Source: Hysterangium stoloniferum
Taxonomy: Eukaryota > Basidiomycota > Agaricomycetes > Hysterangiales > Hysterangiaceae
DNA: 64,000 nt
Direction of reading: 5' to 3'
Assembly: GCA_015178975.1 (NCBI GenBank)
Contig: WHVD01000010.1
Span: 310,001-374,000, forward strand
Part shown: positions 44,901 to 58,200 of the stretch, piece by piece
How positions within the stretch are numbered: the first letter of the stretch is position 1
Layout: each line of letters begins with the position of its first letter
Program-made: the position numbers and the translations under genes
Notes under the pieces: generated by a model
What the model was told of the DNA's origin: nothing
Database searches by the model: none
The model's input: the letters and a program-made list of their open reading frames with translations, nothing else

Positions 44901-46327
44901 GGTGGCATCGGTACTCAGCAATTCATCGTCCAAACGATCCAAGCGCGTCGCGGAGAGTAAGCATCGTCGTACCTTGGCTCTTTCCTCGCCTCTTAAGATA
45001 GCCAACCTGGATTTCCTTCCATCAACTGAGGATGGTGCACTGGTACCAACCCATGCTTGTCCGAACACAGTGCATACCCTGGTGGCGCGTATGACAACAA
45101 TGCATGACAAGAAGCAAGCCAAGCTGAAAGCGGAATGGGGCACCTTCCTTAGGGCAAGGCGGGAAACCAAGCCAATCAAAGCACTTACGCATGTCGTACG
45201 TTCGACAGCGGCATCGAGTGGTGCAGCTGCCATTTTAGGGCTTGGTTCCCATGGCGGACAAGACGTCGAAGAACTGCGGCAAAGTGAAGGGCTTGTTGGA
45301 TTTGCCCAAATGGGTCTATTATCCAATCAGAACGAACGCAAGGAGTTTGGGCGTTTGGTTCAGGGTGGCATTCCTCTTGTCTACCGAGCGAAAGTATGGC
45401 TCGAGTGCAGCGGAGCCCTTGAAATGGCGGAGCCTGGTGTGTTTAGGGATCTCCTTGAGGAAGCGGATAGGGAAGGTGGGCTTGCTATTCTCGAGATTGA
45501 AAAGGATGTAGGACGGACGATGCCGCTGAATGTTTTCTTTGGTGGCGATGGCGTTGGTGTCGATAAGTTGCGGAGAGTTTTGCGGGCGTACAGCAGGTAC
45601 GCAACATCTTGCAACTTGCCGACCAGATCTAACACTGTTATAGACGTAATCCTGCCGTGGGTTACTGTCAGGGCATGAACCTCGTTGCTTCGACGTTATT
45701 ATTGGTTCATGCAGATGAAGAAGACGCGTTTTGGAATCTAGCTTATATCATTGAAAAATCGCTGCCCGAAGATTTCTTTTCGCCGTCTTTGCTCGTCTCG
45801 CGAGCATGTCCTCTCGTTTTGCTGGATTATGTCCATGACTTGATGCCAGCCTTTTTCGAACACTTAATGGAATTAGAGGTTGATCTTCCTGCCATATGTT
45901 TCTCCTGGTTTCTCTCGCTCTTTACTGATTGCCTACCTGTTGAGGTATGTCATAAATTTCTTGTTGTTATACCGCTTTTCAAATTAACTGGCTTCATTTA
46001 GACGCTTTTTCGAGTGTGGGATGTATTTCTTGTTGAGGGACTTGATGTGTTATTCCGCATCGCGCTCTCTATACTCCGTCTTAACGAAGTCGAGCTCCTC
46101 CAAGCGAAATCTATCCCTGCACTGTATGTCGTTCTAGAAAGTTTGCCCACTCGTATGTGGGAAGTCGATAAATTGCTGAAGGTATGACATTAGAATCGGT
46201 AGCTTGACAGCGACTGACACAATATTACCTCTAGTACGAAGTTGAATTGCGATCCTATGTAGTCAAAGCCGATATAATTAAGAAGCGAGACGCACGGGTG
46301 AAGGAATTAAGAGAGTTGTCTGCATAG
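41917..46327 (+). CDS. Large TBC-domain Rab GTPase-activating protein
   Basis: Exons 41917-42557, 42606-42897, 42949-45596, 45644-45944, 46002-46181 and 46235-46327 join in frame (1384 aa). The first ~1000 residues are mostly disordered, Ser/Thr/Pro-rich, with an early coiled coil (SKARVELEQGRRVLLEKQAK, exon 2). The TBC domain occupies the C-terminal third: GIPLVYRAKVWLECSG, then the arginine-finger motif IEKDVGRTMP (IxxDxxR), then VGYCQGMN with the glutamine finger (YxQ), WNLAYIIEK, LPAICFSWFLSLFTDCLP and LFRVWDVFLVEGLDVLFRIAL. Both catalytic fingers are present, so it should be an active GAP acting on a Rab/Ypt GTPase in membrane traffic; the target is not predictable. I start at the ATG at 41917 because the frame upstream begins with TTG. 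Introns are 47-57 nt. Confidence 0.9.
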
Positions 46328-47616
46328 ATTGGACATAACTAATAGGTTTATAACATTTGTTGTTGATTGTTTGTCACTCATTAAGGCTGTATCATTGATA
46401 ATTTCATAATGAAAAGTCGGATAGACATATAAATTCTCCTTGATTACTTCATCTGGTCCTACAACGAGGAGGTCCAATTTCGATTCAGATACATGACCTG
46501 TAAAACATCAAGTCGCGCTAATGCTGAATTCCTAACCTCAGAGTACATCCAGGAAATTCTAATAATTCTCTTCTAGGGGAGCTACTACATGTGTAATTGT
46601 GCGCCATAAATAGGATTAGTTGGATGGACTGCGGCGAGGAAAGAGAGTTACTAAATATTGCCACTGATCTTGCAATTCGGAGCGGGCCACCTTCCAGTCA
46701 CCCGGGTAGCCACAGGGTCGGTTAATTGACGCGAACTGCTTGTCGTTATGGTTATGGATCAAGCCTAGTGCGTACTCAAGGCATCACTTTAACTTTTTTT
46801 TTTCATTGTTTCAATTTACTATAATTAGCTAAGCAATATGCTACCCTCAGCCGATTTTCCGACTTCATATCGACTGTTACGAATAGTTCTTCCGCTGTAG
46901 TTGATTACTCACATTCATGAGAGACATTATACTTGTTATAGGTACTACTCAATATTAGTATATTTTCCTACACCGTATCGACTGAGAAATTATGCTTGTT
47001 ATACGTTAGATATAAGCAGAACATTTATTCCTATCAAGTCTTTACCTGGGAACCTCTTCCACGTGTCGACGCCCTCAGCTTGCAACTAAGCACCCTTGTC
47101 CCATGCCGCACCCTCGTCTCCCGCCGCACTGTGTGTTCTGTATATTCTTCAACCGTTTTCTTGAGGAGGCGTAGGCTGTTAATAGGTGGGCTCTGGAAGG
47201 GACCACCGTATGGGTTTGAGACACATGAGGTGGGAGATATACTTTGGAATGGATGTATTATGTTAGTGAGAGAGAGAAAAGGGAGGGCGGGCTGTTTGAT
47301 GTTCATATTCTTTATATCCCTTTCGTGTCATTCTCATTCTAATTTTCTTCACATAAGTTAATACCCTGCTTGGACCACCACACATTCCTTCAACCCACAA
47401 TCAACTCCTATATTTACATCCACATCCACATCCACATCCACACCAACGCCCACAACAGTACTATTATTCATAGCCATCCAACAATAGCAATGCGACCAAG
47501 GTCAGCCGAAAGAGAATTTCAATCTGAATCTAAGGGAGATTCAGGAGGGGGAACGTGTGAAGTGGGAGGAGACCGTTTATAAGGTGGTGGGCTGCTGAAG
47601 AGGAGAGGGTGTGGGT
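46328..47616. other. Intergenic up to the right duplication arm
   Basis: No supportable gene. A CACATC-type short tandem repeat occurs near 47412-47445. Short frames around 47000-47300 have no recognisable domain. Confidence 0.4.
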
Positions 47617-48201
47617 GGAGCAGTCCCAGGTTGCGGGGTTGCGGGTGGTAGGGGCAGCTGGTTCTCAATCTTCTGGGAGACATACTTAAACTGGGAGGAG
47701 AGGAGGAGCGAGGCGAGCGGACCGGAAGAAACCTTCGAAGGGGGGTGAACGGCCCGTCGCTCGTGTGCTGGAAAAGGAGGAGAAAGATGGGGTGGATAAG
47801 ATGTCTGTGTATATGTATGACTTGCCATTGCACGTAGAGGGGAGAGTTGCTCTTAATACATTCCATGTTAGAGTTCGTCCCGTGCGCGGGTTGTCTGTGT
47901 ACTATGGGCTGCCTTGTAGTATTACACTTAGATTTGGACTTTAGAAATTCTCTTAGAGTAGAAAGTGATTCGGGGGAAGATCCCGAAACTCTATCTGACT
48001 ATATCTATTAAAGCATTCGATATTTAGTGGTCGGAGCGACATTCAACATATAATATTGTATCCGAAACTCACACTCGTCTGCTGTTTTATGATTCATGGC
48101 ACTGAGTGATTAGAGCGGCTTAGATTCAGCTGCATGGATATCCTGGAGACTCTTCACCACTTCGCACTAGTTCTAAGAACAAAAAAACTACATTCTGCTA
48201 G

Positions 48202-48870
48202 TCAAATATGTGGAATAAATGATGTCCATTCTACATTCGCATGCGCTTTAGAGGGTAGGGCTCTAAACAAGATGATGGCCTCCAGGAGTAGACCAAGTCG
48301 TGCTAGGACCAATACCGGGAGAGTAAAGATTAACAGTGCAGCAAAGCACCTTGGTCCCCTGTTTGGTGGGCTGACGCGCACAAATGCAAAATAAGTATAG
48401 AAAAGGCTCGGAATGTCAGCCACCAGAACGGAGCAAACGCGCCAAAGGAGCAACTCTCTGTGAGTTGGGAATATGTATAACCAATGAAGGAAATGAATGG
48501 CTCCAGATACTGTTTCGAGAACTAATGGGAGAATTTTGAAATTCTGCGAATCAGATGATTGATGTGAAAAGGCGTAGAATGAAGGAACCCGCATCCGTCC
48601 ATATTCGACGAGTTCAGATTGTTTTAACCTCATGAGCGGATTGAGGCAGGTGAGTGCGAGGGTGGAAAGCTCTATCTGTGTCGTATCCAGCCCAATGCTG
48701 TCCCTATATGCTTTAAAGGCCCCCAAGTTGATTCGAGAGTTTTGTGCCGCACAATCGTGGATCTGGAGATTGAACATAGATTTTGAAGACAGACAAAATG
48801 AACTTGAACGAGCCAAACGTCGGCATGGACTTATGAGTGATTGTAGCCAGTATTCTTTGGTGTTCTCCAA
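48202..48870 (-). pseudogene. Fungal predicted membrane protein, right-arm copy, partial
   Basis: A 222-codon open frame without a good ATG at its head, so it is probably an exon or fragment. It holds YGRMRVPSFYAF, then SGAIHFLHWLYIFPTHREL, then LLWRVCSVLV, then hydrophobic helices and the end SKAHANVEWTSFIPHI, matching the pattern of a common fungal integral-membrane family. It is longer than the left-arm relic (26865-27263) at the N-terminal side. Upstream sequence to about 49400 has further decayed pieces. Whether any product is made is doubtful. Confidence 0.5.
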
Positions 48871-49854
48871 TGACTTGTTTCATTCTATCCCACCTAACTG
48901 ACGCGCTGCTTTCTTTGAGACTTCCCAGTGGTATTCTATTTGAATTGATTCTCGTTCATAAATCGGATGTGATTCTAGCCACTGCTAGGACTCACTAATA
49001 TATGCAACGTGTGTATAGCATCAACGAGAAGCTGCAAAACATGCAGAGATGGTAAAAGGTGACTATACGCACTCTTAATTGGCTCAAACTATGTAGCTTT
49101 AAATAACTTGCAAATATTGTTAAAAAGCGAGTTAAGTAAAGAGTAATAGTACACTCCCTCCTAGTTCATATAAGATGTGTCAGTGTTGTTTAAAAGAAAT
49201 TATTATAGATCGTACCGAATGGATAGAGCAAGAGCATCACTGACTCACCCCACCCGGTAAAGTAGTTTTTACCGAGACCCTCAGTTTCAGGAAGATAAGT
49301 ATAGGAACTTGTAATGATCCATAGTAACCATAAAACGTTTGGTCGACTATGAATGGTTGTGCTGGCACGCGCTAGGGGCTCCTCCTGTATCTGCTCAACA
49401 AATTGCGTTGAAGCCCAAGGCTTGAGATTAGTTCAACCGGACCTAATCTCTTGATATATCTCTTGCGATGTTAACAGGATATCTCTTGCAATCTTGACAG
49501 GTATTATTAAGTGATCCACTCGGAATGCCATTGATATTTCTACCGTAAAATGCTAATCGATCATACTCACATTGAACTCCGCACTCTTGCTTCCGGCATG
49601 GCGTAAGGAGAATCATGAGCAATGTATCATATAGTAATGCCAATCATGACTACTTCGAACAAGCGACATTATGACGATGTGACACAGTAAGTTAGGCTAA
49701 TTGATAGCAGTGAATACAACTACAACGTGATTCATGAAAGCGGGAGAACATGACGGGGGAAAGGAAGAAAATGCCAAATTATCAGGGAGCCCCAAGCTTG
49801 AAAAAAAGAAAACAGATGGCATGGACATGGTAAGGACATCGAAAACAAATTATA

Positions 49855-51263
49855 TTAGCGTGCGTGAGCCAAATTGCCTGAGAGTGCCGCCATTTGTTGC
49901 TGCATCTGAGTCATCATAGTTGCATTATCTGCCTCTAGCTGCCTTGCTCGTTCCTCAGCCGCTTCCCTCTTCAGCATCCTCCGTGGCCTGTTTCTCAGCT
50001 GCTTCCCTCTTCAGTGCATCCTCCGTGGCCTGTTTCTCAGCCGCTTCCCTCCTCAGCGTCTCTCCACGGCTCTTGCATCCGACTGCGCGATTCTCTTCGC
50101 CACAATCTGGAAAACCGTGCATTGGTGAAAATAGTTTTATTGAGATATATGGACGCATTAACATACCTCTGGATTCTTCAACTCCGCAATACGAGCTTTT
50201 GTGGTCGCCCACTTCGCATGATACCTCCGAAGGATCACACAAAGTGTGTCATGTCGCCCTCGCACCACTTTGACTCGCCCAAATTGTCCCCTCTTTGACA
50301 CCGCTGGCCCATCCACAGTCTTCGTACCAGTAATCTCTACAATTGCGTCAAAAATGACACTTGCGTACCAGTAACACTGGTATCCCGCAAGTCGATACTT
50401 GCGGTGATAGCGGTTAGCAATGGAAGCTAACAGAACAAGGTTGGCGAGAGTGAAGCGGCGCACGTTCCTGCCAGACATATCGAGCGTTCGACAAACCTCG
50501 ATATCATTCCAGTACACTTTAATGAAATTCGGAGACCCATTCGTTGAGAACATGAGCTGATCCAATGCAAGCATCTGATAATTGGCCAAATCGAGGACTT
50601 TTGCTGCGCCGTTAACAACTCCCGACGAAATCACATCCGAGATGTCTTTAGAGGTTACACTTGAAGCCATTGCTGATGCCACTGACGAAAAAGTGTGTGA
50701 ATATCTTGTGACTGGCCGAGGTATGGAGGTGGGTCCACCATTGCGCTGCAAATGTATGTGACGCCGCCCCAAGTAGTAGAATAAATCATACCTTGGCAAC
50801 TTCCTCGTTACTCAAGTCCGGATTCGCATGAACCTGTTTTATGTAATCTTCTCCCTCTATGACTCTAATCTCTCCCGTCTTATCCATCTGGTTGAGAGGG
50901 ATGTCGGCCGGGGGTGTTGTCGGAGCATCCTCGCCGTATTCTTTATCCAACTCCGAATCTTGAACATTCATTTCTTTGATTTCCGATGTACCTCTAGTCA
51001 CTACGCAGTATAATGGTTCGGTAACCAGTTTTGCATGTTTGAACTCAACAAGAAGAAATTCGTGTTGGTAGTGATCTGACTGGGTTTTGTACCATGTAAC
51101 TTTCTGGACGACCGCGTACTCAGCTAAGGAGAATCTGTCTTCGTCGATGCAGATGTTGACCCGATATAGCTCGTGAGTAGATCCTGGAGTCAAAGAGAAG
51201 AGGTCTCTGCTAGTGTCGCCTGACATTATGCGAGAAACGGTGAAATATCGACGAAGGGCCTCT
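49855..51263 (-). pseudogene. Gene X, copy 2 (minus strand, truncated at the start)
   Basis: Homologous to gene X copy 1. Exon 1 starts inside codon ~7 at the palindrome junction, so the original start and promoter are missing. The next Met in frame is at 51226 (MSGDTSRDLFSL). Exon 2 (50745-50167) is intact, 579 nt. Exon 3 keeps one DARA unit, then is out of frame relative to copy 1, with a 42-bp repeat (REAAEKQATEDALK). A later acceptor could restore a readable C-terminus there. Expression is uncertain. Confidence 0.65.
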
Positions 51264-52518
51264 CCAGAAAGTTACATGGTACAAAACCCGGTCAGATCAC
51301 TACCAACACGAATTTCTTCTTGTTGAGTTCAAACATGCAAAACTGGTTACCGAACCATTATACTGCGTAGTGACTAGAGGTACATCGGAAATCAAAGAAA
51401 TGAATGTTCAAGATTCGGAGTTGGATAAAGAATACGGCGAGGATGCTCCGACAACACCCCCGGCCGACATCCCTCTCAACCAGATGGATAAGACGGGAGA
51501 GATTAGAGTCGTAGAGGGACAAGATTACATAAAACAGGTTCATGCGAATCCGGACTTGAGTAATGAGGAAGTTGCCAAGGTATGATTTATTCTACTACTT
51601 GGGGCGGCGCGTCACATACATTTGCAGCGCAATGGTGGACCCACCTCCATACATCGGCCAGTCACAAGATATTCACACACTTTTTCGTCAGTGGCATCAG
51701 CAACGGCTTCAAGTGTAACCTCTAAAGACATCTCGGATGTGATTTCGTCGGGAGTTGTTAACGGCGCAGCAAAAGTCCTCGATTTGGCCAATTATCAGAT
51801 GCTTGCATTGGATCAGCTTATATTCTCAACCAATGGGTCTCCGAATTTCATTAAAGTGTACTGGAATAATATCGAGGTTTGTCGAACGCTGGATATGTCT
51901 GGCAGGAACGTGCGCCGCTTCACTCTCGCCAACCTCGTTCTGTTAGCTTCCATTGCTAACCGCTATCACCGCAAGTATCGACTCGCGGGATACCAGTGTT
52001 ACTGGTACGCAAGTGTCATTTTTGACGCAATTGTAGAGATTACTGGTGCGAAGACTGTGGATGGGCCAGCGGTGTCAAAGAGTGGACAATTTGGGCGAGT
52101 CAAAGTGGTGCGAGGGCGACATGACACACTTTGTGTGATCCTTCGGAGGTATCATGCGAAGTGGGCGACCACAAAAGCTCGTATTGCGGAGTTGAAGAAT
52201 CCAGAGGTATGTTAATGCGTCCATATATCTCAATAAAACTATTTTCACCAATGCACGGTTTTCCAGATTGTGGCGAAGAGAATCGCGCAGTCGGATGCAA
52301 GAGCCGTGGAGAGACGCTGAGGAGGGAAGCGGCTGAGAAACAGGCCACGGAGGATGCACTGAAGAGGGAAGCAGCTGAGAAACAGGCCACGGAGGATGCT
52401 GAAGAGGGAAGCGGCTGAGGAACGAGCAAGGCAGCTAGAGGCAGATAATGCAACTATGATGACTCAGATGCAGCAACAAATGGCGGCACTCTCAGGCAAT
52501 TCGGCTCACGCACGCTAA
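51264..52518 (+). pseudogene. Gene X, copy 3 (plus strand, 5'-truncated)
   Basis: It begins within exon 1 at about residue 65 of copy 1 (VTWYKTRSDHYQHEF), so the first third of exon 1 is absent. Exon 2 (51628-52206) is intact and exon 3 starts at 52267 with the same repeat arrangement and frame change as copy 2. It shares these features with copy 2 against copy 1, so copies 2 and 3 are each other's closest relatives. Confidence 0.7.
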
Positions 52519-55016
52519 TATAATTTGTTTTCGATGTCCTTACCATGTCCATGCCATCTTTTTTCTTTTTTTCAAGCTTGGCGCTCCCTGATAATTTGGC
52601 ATTTTCTTCCTTTCCCCCGTCATGTTCTCCCGCTTTCATGAATCACGTTGTAGTGGCGTAGCCGAACGGCCTTGTTGTGTCCATATTGGGACAGTGTTTG
52701 TATTCACCAATAAGAAATATGCTTTCGTTTGTTATAATCATCTTTCTTGGTGCTAATTAGAATATCGATGGAGGGACAAAAAGTGCACAAGGCTTGTATC
52801 CCAGGTGCTCAGAAGTGCCCTTCACGGCCAGTGGTTATGTGTTATTTTTAGGTTCAGGGCCGATATCATATACTTGGACGTTTCTTGAGTGTGATCTGAA
52901 CGGTGTATTATGACTCGTGGCTGGGTAGCACCATCACCGGAAGCCACAGTGCAAAGTTAGATCCACATGGTAAATCGAATTGACCCATTCTCTTGGTAGC
53001 TGTGTGACACCACACGAGGCCGCGATGTTTAGGCATGCCTTGCCAACATTTTTATTGATATGTAAGTCGTTGACAATCAATGACTCTTCCAACAAGTCAC
53101 TTACCCGAATAGAAAAGCAGCATAGGAAACCCCACGATTATAGCCGGATATTACAACAGATTAAAATGCAGCAGTGCCAAATAAGAAGATGGTCAATCTG
53201 TCCTCACAGGTACATGTGTACCACAAACAGTAATTATAATTATAATCTATTGGAGCTACTAAGGTAGAGTCTAAGGTTTTGACCTCACGATTTGATCAAA
53301 TCAGGAGGTTCGGATTTCTTCAGTCTAGGCATCCGATTTTTATTTTATTTTAAAGCGCATTGGATGGATACAAACTGAAGCATGGTAGTATGGATGATGG
53401 AATTAACTTTTACCATAAAAATGAAAGCAGACCCTTAAGATAGTCAACGGTCATGAGGGCAACAAATACTGTCCCAGTATATCATGCGACTAATATGCGT
53501 CCAGGGCTGTTATGTAGTCTATATGGTCCTAATGGAACTTCCGATAAATGTGAGCCCTTAGGGAAGACACAGCATTGCCAGGGCAAGGGGGGCATTTCAA
53601 TATTTTCGGGAATGTGACATTTTGGCGGGACACGCATACTGCAACTCAAAATCATGCCAGATTGGGAAAAAGCAAGACATAAACCGACGTTTTCTCCATT
53701 TCAGATACAAACATGACCCCTGATTCTCCCTTCATTTCATCTTCACGTAACGTGGCTGATTGAGCATCGTGGATCAGAAAGTCAGAGGCGATTCGGAACA
53801 CAACCAAAGGTATCCAAGAGCCTGCACCAGACATCTCAATTTGTCAAATCACTGACACTTAGGTGACGACGACATGATTCTTGTCGTCTACATGCTATAA
53901 CTATTCTCCGCCATCCACCCACTTTCTAAAATCGGATTACTCTGTACTTGTTCCATCAACTTCCCCCGCTCACTTTTGCGCACTGGTCCTCGCCCGCCCA
54001 TATCTTGTCGGGCAGCACTATTGAACGCAAACTGTCCCGATATATTTTCCATTATTTTACCTATTAATGTTCGAACTCATTAATATTGCTATTAATAATC
54101 AGCAACAAGAAACCAGAGCTATTCACCAATTTAATCTCGGGAGAGATATACCCGTTTTTTCCTTCTCTTATAATTACATACCTATCAAATAGCAGTTGCC
54201 AAGTGCTGGCCCATGTTATAACAATTACAGTGTTTTACCCCGTGGATTCTGATTCTCCACACAACAACAATATTACGTTCTACTAAACTTGTGCACTAGG
54301 TAGCCTGCGAGCTTTGGAATTATTTACAAGATATATAGGAGTCAACTGACGGCCCTAACAGCACAAAATGATATGCAAAGCCCTAATCTGTAAAACTCTA
54401 ATCTCCAACACTAACACCTTATTCTCGAAAAGAGTTTACAATATAATCACCCATGTGTTCATGTTTGGCAATGGTCACATAGTATCGTGGTTTGGAGTTG
54501 AGATGTCTAACTAGTTATGCCAGTTCAGTTTGAGGCCCGATGAGTTGAGTATGGTAGTAACGAGACCCTCTGTAAAAGGGAGATAAGTATAGTAGCCGGT
54601 GAGCTGTGGTGAGTGGGTTCGGCCTATGAATCCCAAGCTCTCAGGAAAATCGTGCGTATAAGAGGACTCACTGAATCGTTCTTATTGTAGCAAGGACCTG
54701 CAACTCTTCGATTTTATGTGGTTCAGGTTCAGCTAGAGAAAAGAGAGAGATTTTTACTTTGGAATAAATGGAACATGAATGGTGCTGTGGCTCCAGACCT
54801 ATCTTCAAATATCACTATATTTTCCTTTCTTGTTCTTCTACAGTATGACATTGTGCCTGTGGCATTGTCAATTCACAAGCGAAGGGCCCTGCTAATGTGA
54901 TCGTTGAATGAATTTCTGATGGAATGTCATATCTTGTCTTGTTGGATTTTTGGTCAGGGTGAGTTGGATTAGCAGGCAGAGATGTCATCATCAAACTCAT
55001 CGTCGAATACTAAAGA

Positions 55017-55219
55017 TGAACGAGTGTAAAATATGTGTTATATTTCGTTACACTAATTCTCGTGTATATATATATCGTACATGTGGATAGAGTTTATCCA
55101 CAAAGTGGATTGGTACATCATAACGCACATCATAATAGTATCATATGCACAACCCCACTTGTATCATACACGCGGCCCCACACGTTTCAGCGCCTATGTT
55201 CTTCAACGCTCGTATCACA
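55017..55219 (-). repeat. Copia LTR (3' LTR of the minus-strand element)
   Basis: 203 bp, TGTGATACGAG...CTCGTTCA on the minus strand. It differs from its partner at 59492-59694 at four positions, all CpG in the partner or in this copy and TpG/CpA in the other. Confidence 0.88.
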
Positions 55220-58200
55220 ATACTCCTCCTCGAGTGTTGAAGTATCAATACCCAGTCGGCGCGTATGATAAGAGTGAGTTGACGGTGGTAGTGATTTCGT
55301 CAAGATATCCGCAATCATCTCCTTCGTGTGCCTATAGATAAGTTGGATCGTTCCGTTTTCGATTAAGTGTCGAATAAAATGGTATTTAACCTCGATATGT
55401 TTCATTCTCCTTAGGGCACACTGATTCTGGGCAAATGCGATTGTTCCTTGGTTGTCCTCGAAGATCACAGTCGGCTCTTCATAAATAATATCCAACTCTT
55501 CCACAAAATGTCGCGTCCACATAACTTCGCGTGCTGCCTCAGATAACACGTTGTATTCAGCCTCCGTCGAAGACAGGGCTACTGTCGACTGTTTTCTTGA
55601 AGACCAAGATACGGCCCCTGATCCTAAAAATACAACATATCCTCCAGTCGACTTTCTATCCTCTGTATCGCCAGCGAAATCCGCATCCGAGTACGCGTGT
55701 AAACAAAGTGCTCCTCCTCCCAAATGAAGGTCGTGATCTCGAGTGGTGTATAGGTATTGGAGAATATGTTTAGCTAAGTTCCAATGTTCTCTTGCTGGGT
55801 TTGTCGAATACTGCAACAGTTTGTTCACAGGATATGCGATATCGGGATGTGATACCATGGCAGCAAACATCAAACTTCCTATAATTTCGCGATACGGGAG
55901 TTTCGCCATTTCCTCACGTTCTTCTTCTGTTTCCGGATGTGTAATAGATTGGAAGTCGACTCCTAGTGCGATAGGGGACCAAACTGGTCTTGAATTCTGT
56001 ACGTTGAATTTCTGCGCAGTGTTTTTGATATATTCCTTTTGTGATATGAATACTGACTTCGAATCAGTGTTTCGACGAATACTCGTTCCCAAAATCCAGT
56101 GCGCTTCTCCCTCGCTCGAAATTCCGAATCGTTCGCTAACTGCCTTTTCGAGATCTAGAAGACGCTTTTCATCGCCCACGGCTGTCGCATCGTCCACCCA
56201 AAAAGCGACCACGGCCCAACTTCCATCGTCCCACGTTTTGAAGAATGTAGCGCTGTCGAAGTCGGAACAGAACCAGGTGAGTTCTTTAACCATAAAATTG
56301 TATAGCATTTTTCTCCACTCATTGCCTCCTTGTTTCGTGCCATACAGGGCCTTTAATAACGGTAATGGTAGGTGCTCCTTTCCAGGTTCTTCAAACCCTT
56401 CTGGTTGGCGAACCCAAACTTTCTCCTTCATTGTCCCATGTAAGTACGCCGATTTGACATCGAATTGACGAATGGCTGAATTCGTTATTCCTCCCAGTGC
56501 CAGTAAAATTTGAAATGTTTCCCATTTCATAACAGGTGCGTACGTCTCGTTGAAATGCAAACCGGGAATTTGACTGAACCTCTTGACAACAATCCGAACT
56601 TTTTGTTTTACCAGTTCGCCATTCTTGTACGTTTGACGACATACAGTTCCCATCTCCAAAATTCACGTTCCGGGCAGTGGTTCTTCAGGTGGTCCGAACA
56701 CATTATGATCCAACATATTCTGCCATTCTGCTTGTCACGCCTTCTCCCAGGCCACTCCTTCTTCTCCTGGCATGTTAAGTGCCTCTTGGATTGTTGGATT
56801 ATCTCCTATGGCGGAATACATGATGAGTCCTTCTTCATGTCCAGATTTGACCTTATCTGCTAATATTGTACTTTCAGCTATTTCTCGTGTGTGTCCAGAT
56901 CGTGACATTCCACGTGGGATATCAGGTACGTTCGAAACTAGCTGTGACTGGTCTGATGATTTGCTGATTTCTTTTCCCTTTTCATCAGCGGGTCTTGGAC
57001 GCGGAGGAATTTGTATCGTGAGTCTAGGCTGCGACTCATTCGGCATCACCTTTAGTGGGGGTTCATTATTTTCCTTCGTATCTGCAACATTCCTAAATTG
57101 CCCTTCGTCTCCATACAGGACCGGTGACGGCAATGTCATTGTGCTTTCGTGGAATATTGCGTCTCGTACCTTTTCGATACGTCTAGACCCAGGATACCAT
57201 ACCAAATAACTGGTGGAGTATGGTTCATATCCAACCATGTAGCCCATTCTAGAACGTGGGTCCAATTTCTGTCGTTTTTGTCTAGGGATAGTGACACTAA
57301 CTGGACTGCCAAAAATACGCAAATGGGATAGATCTGGCTTCTTTCCAGTAATTTGTTCGATTGGCGTGTGTCCATCGTTTGATCGAGTCGGACTTCGGTT
57401 TTTCAGGTACGCCATCATCTTGATAGCTATTGACCAAAGGAATTTGGGCAATTTCGATGAAAACAACATTGATCGACCCCCCTCTGAAGTCATGCGTATG
57501 CCTCTTTCTGCGATTCCATTTTGCTGAGGCATATAGGGAACTGATGTGAATAGCAATATTCCCTTGGACGATAAGTATCTCTTGATTTCCAGATTGATGA
57601 ATTCGGTTCCATTGTCTGCCATTACACCTTGGACTTTTGCATCAAACTGTGTCTCGAGTTTCTGTATGTATTCTCGTATTTTCTGGATGGCCTCTGATTT
57701 GATTGCTAACGTGTCAATCCATACAGCGCGTGAGTAATCGTCAATGATTATTATAAAGTATCTTTTCTTATCAAAGCTTATCGTCTCCATTGGTCTGGCC
57801 AAATCCATGTGAAGGAGTTCTCCGAGTCGCGTCGCTCGAGTTCGGCCAGTCTTAAATGGGATTCGATGCTGCTTCCCTTCGATGCAGGCAATACAGTCAG
57901 CTTCGAATTCTTCATAATCTTCGATTTCTATTCCAGATGCGAAATGCTGTGCCAGATTTTGGATGGTGGCTATGTGTAGATGTCCCAATCGCTGATGCCA
58001 TAGCATCAAGTTGCTTAGCGATTTTGTGGAATACGCTACAGGTATGTTATCCAATTTTTCTTGTAATTCGCCTTCTGATAAATTCGTATATCTGCATATT
58101 GATGACGAGGCTGGGATCGTCCTGAATTGAAATGGATACACATTCCCACTTTCGATGGCTTCGCCTATGGTTCGTCCTTTCGTATCGACAATTCTTGAAC

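Larger units (their letters stand above)
49719..52654. repeat. Palindrome: two 1.39-kb inverted arms, 156-bp spacer
   Basis: The left arm 49719-51107 and right arm 51264-52654 are near-identical reverse complements (only scattered differences seen). Each contains most of a gene X copy, arranged head to head. The spacer 51108-51263 holds the 5' coding part kept only by the minus-strand copy. Confidence 0.9.
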
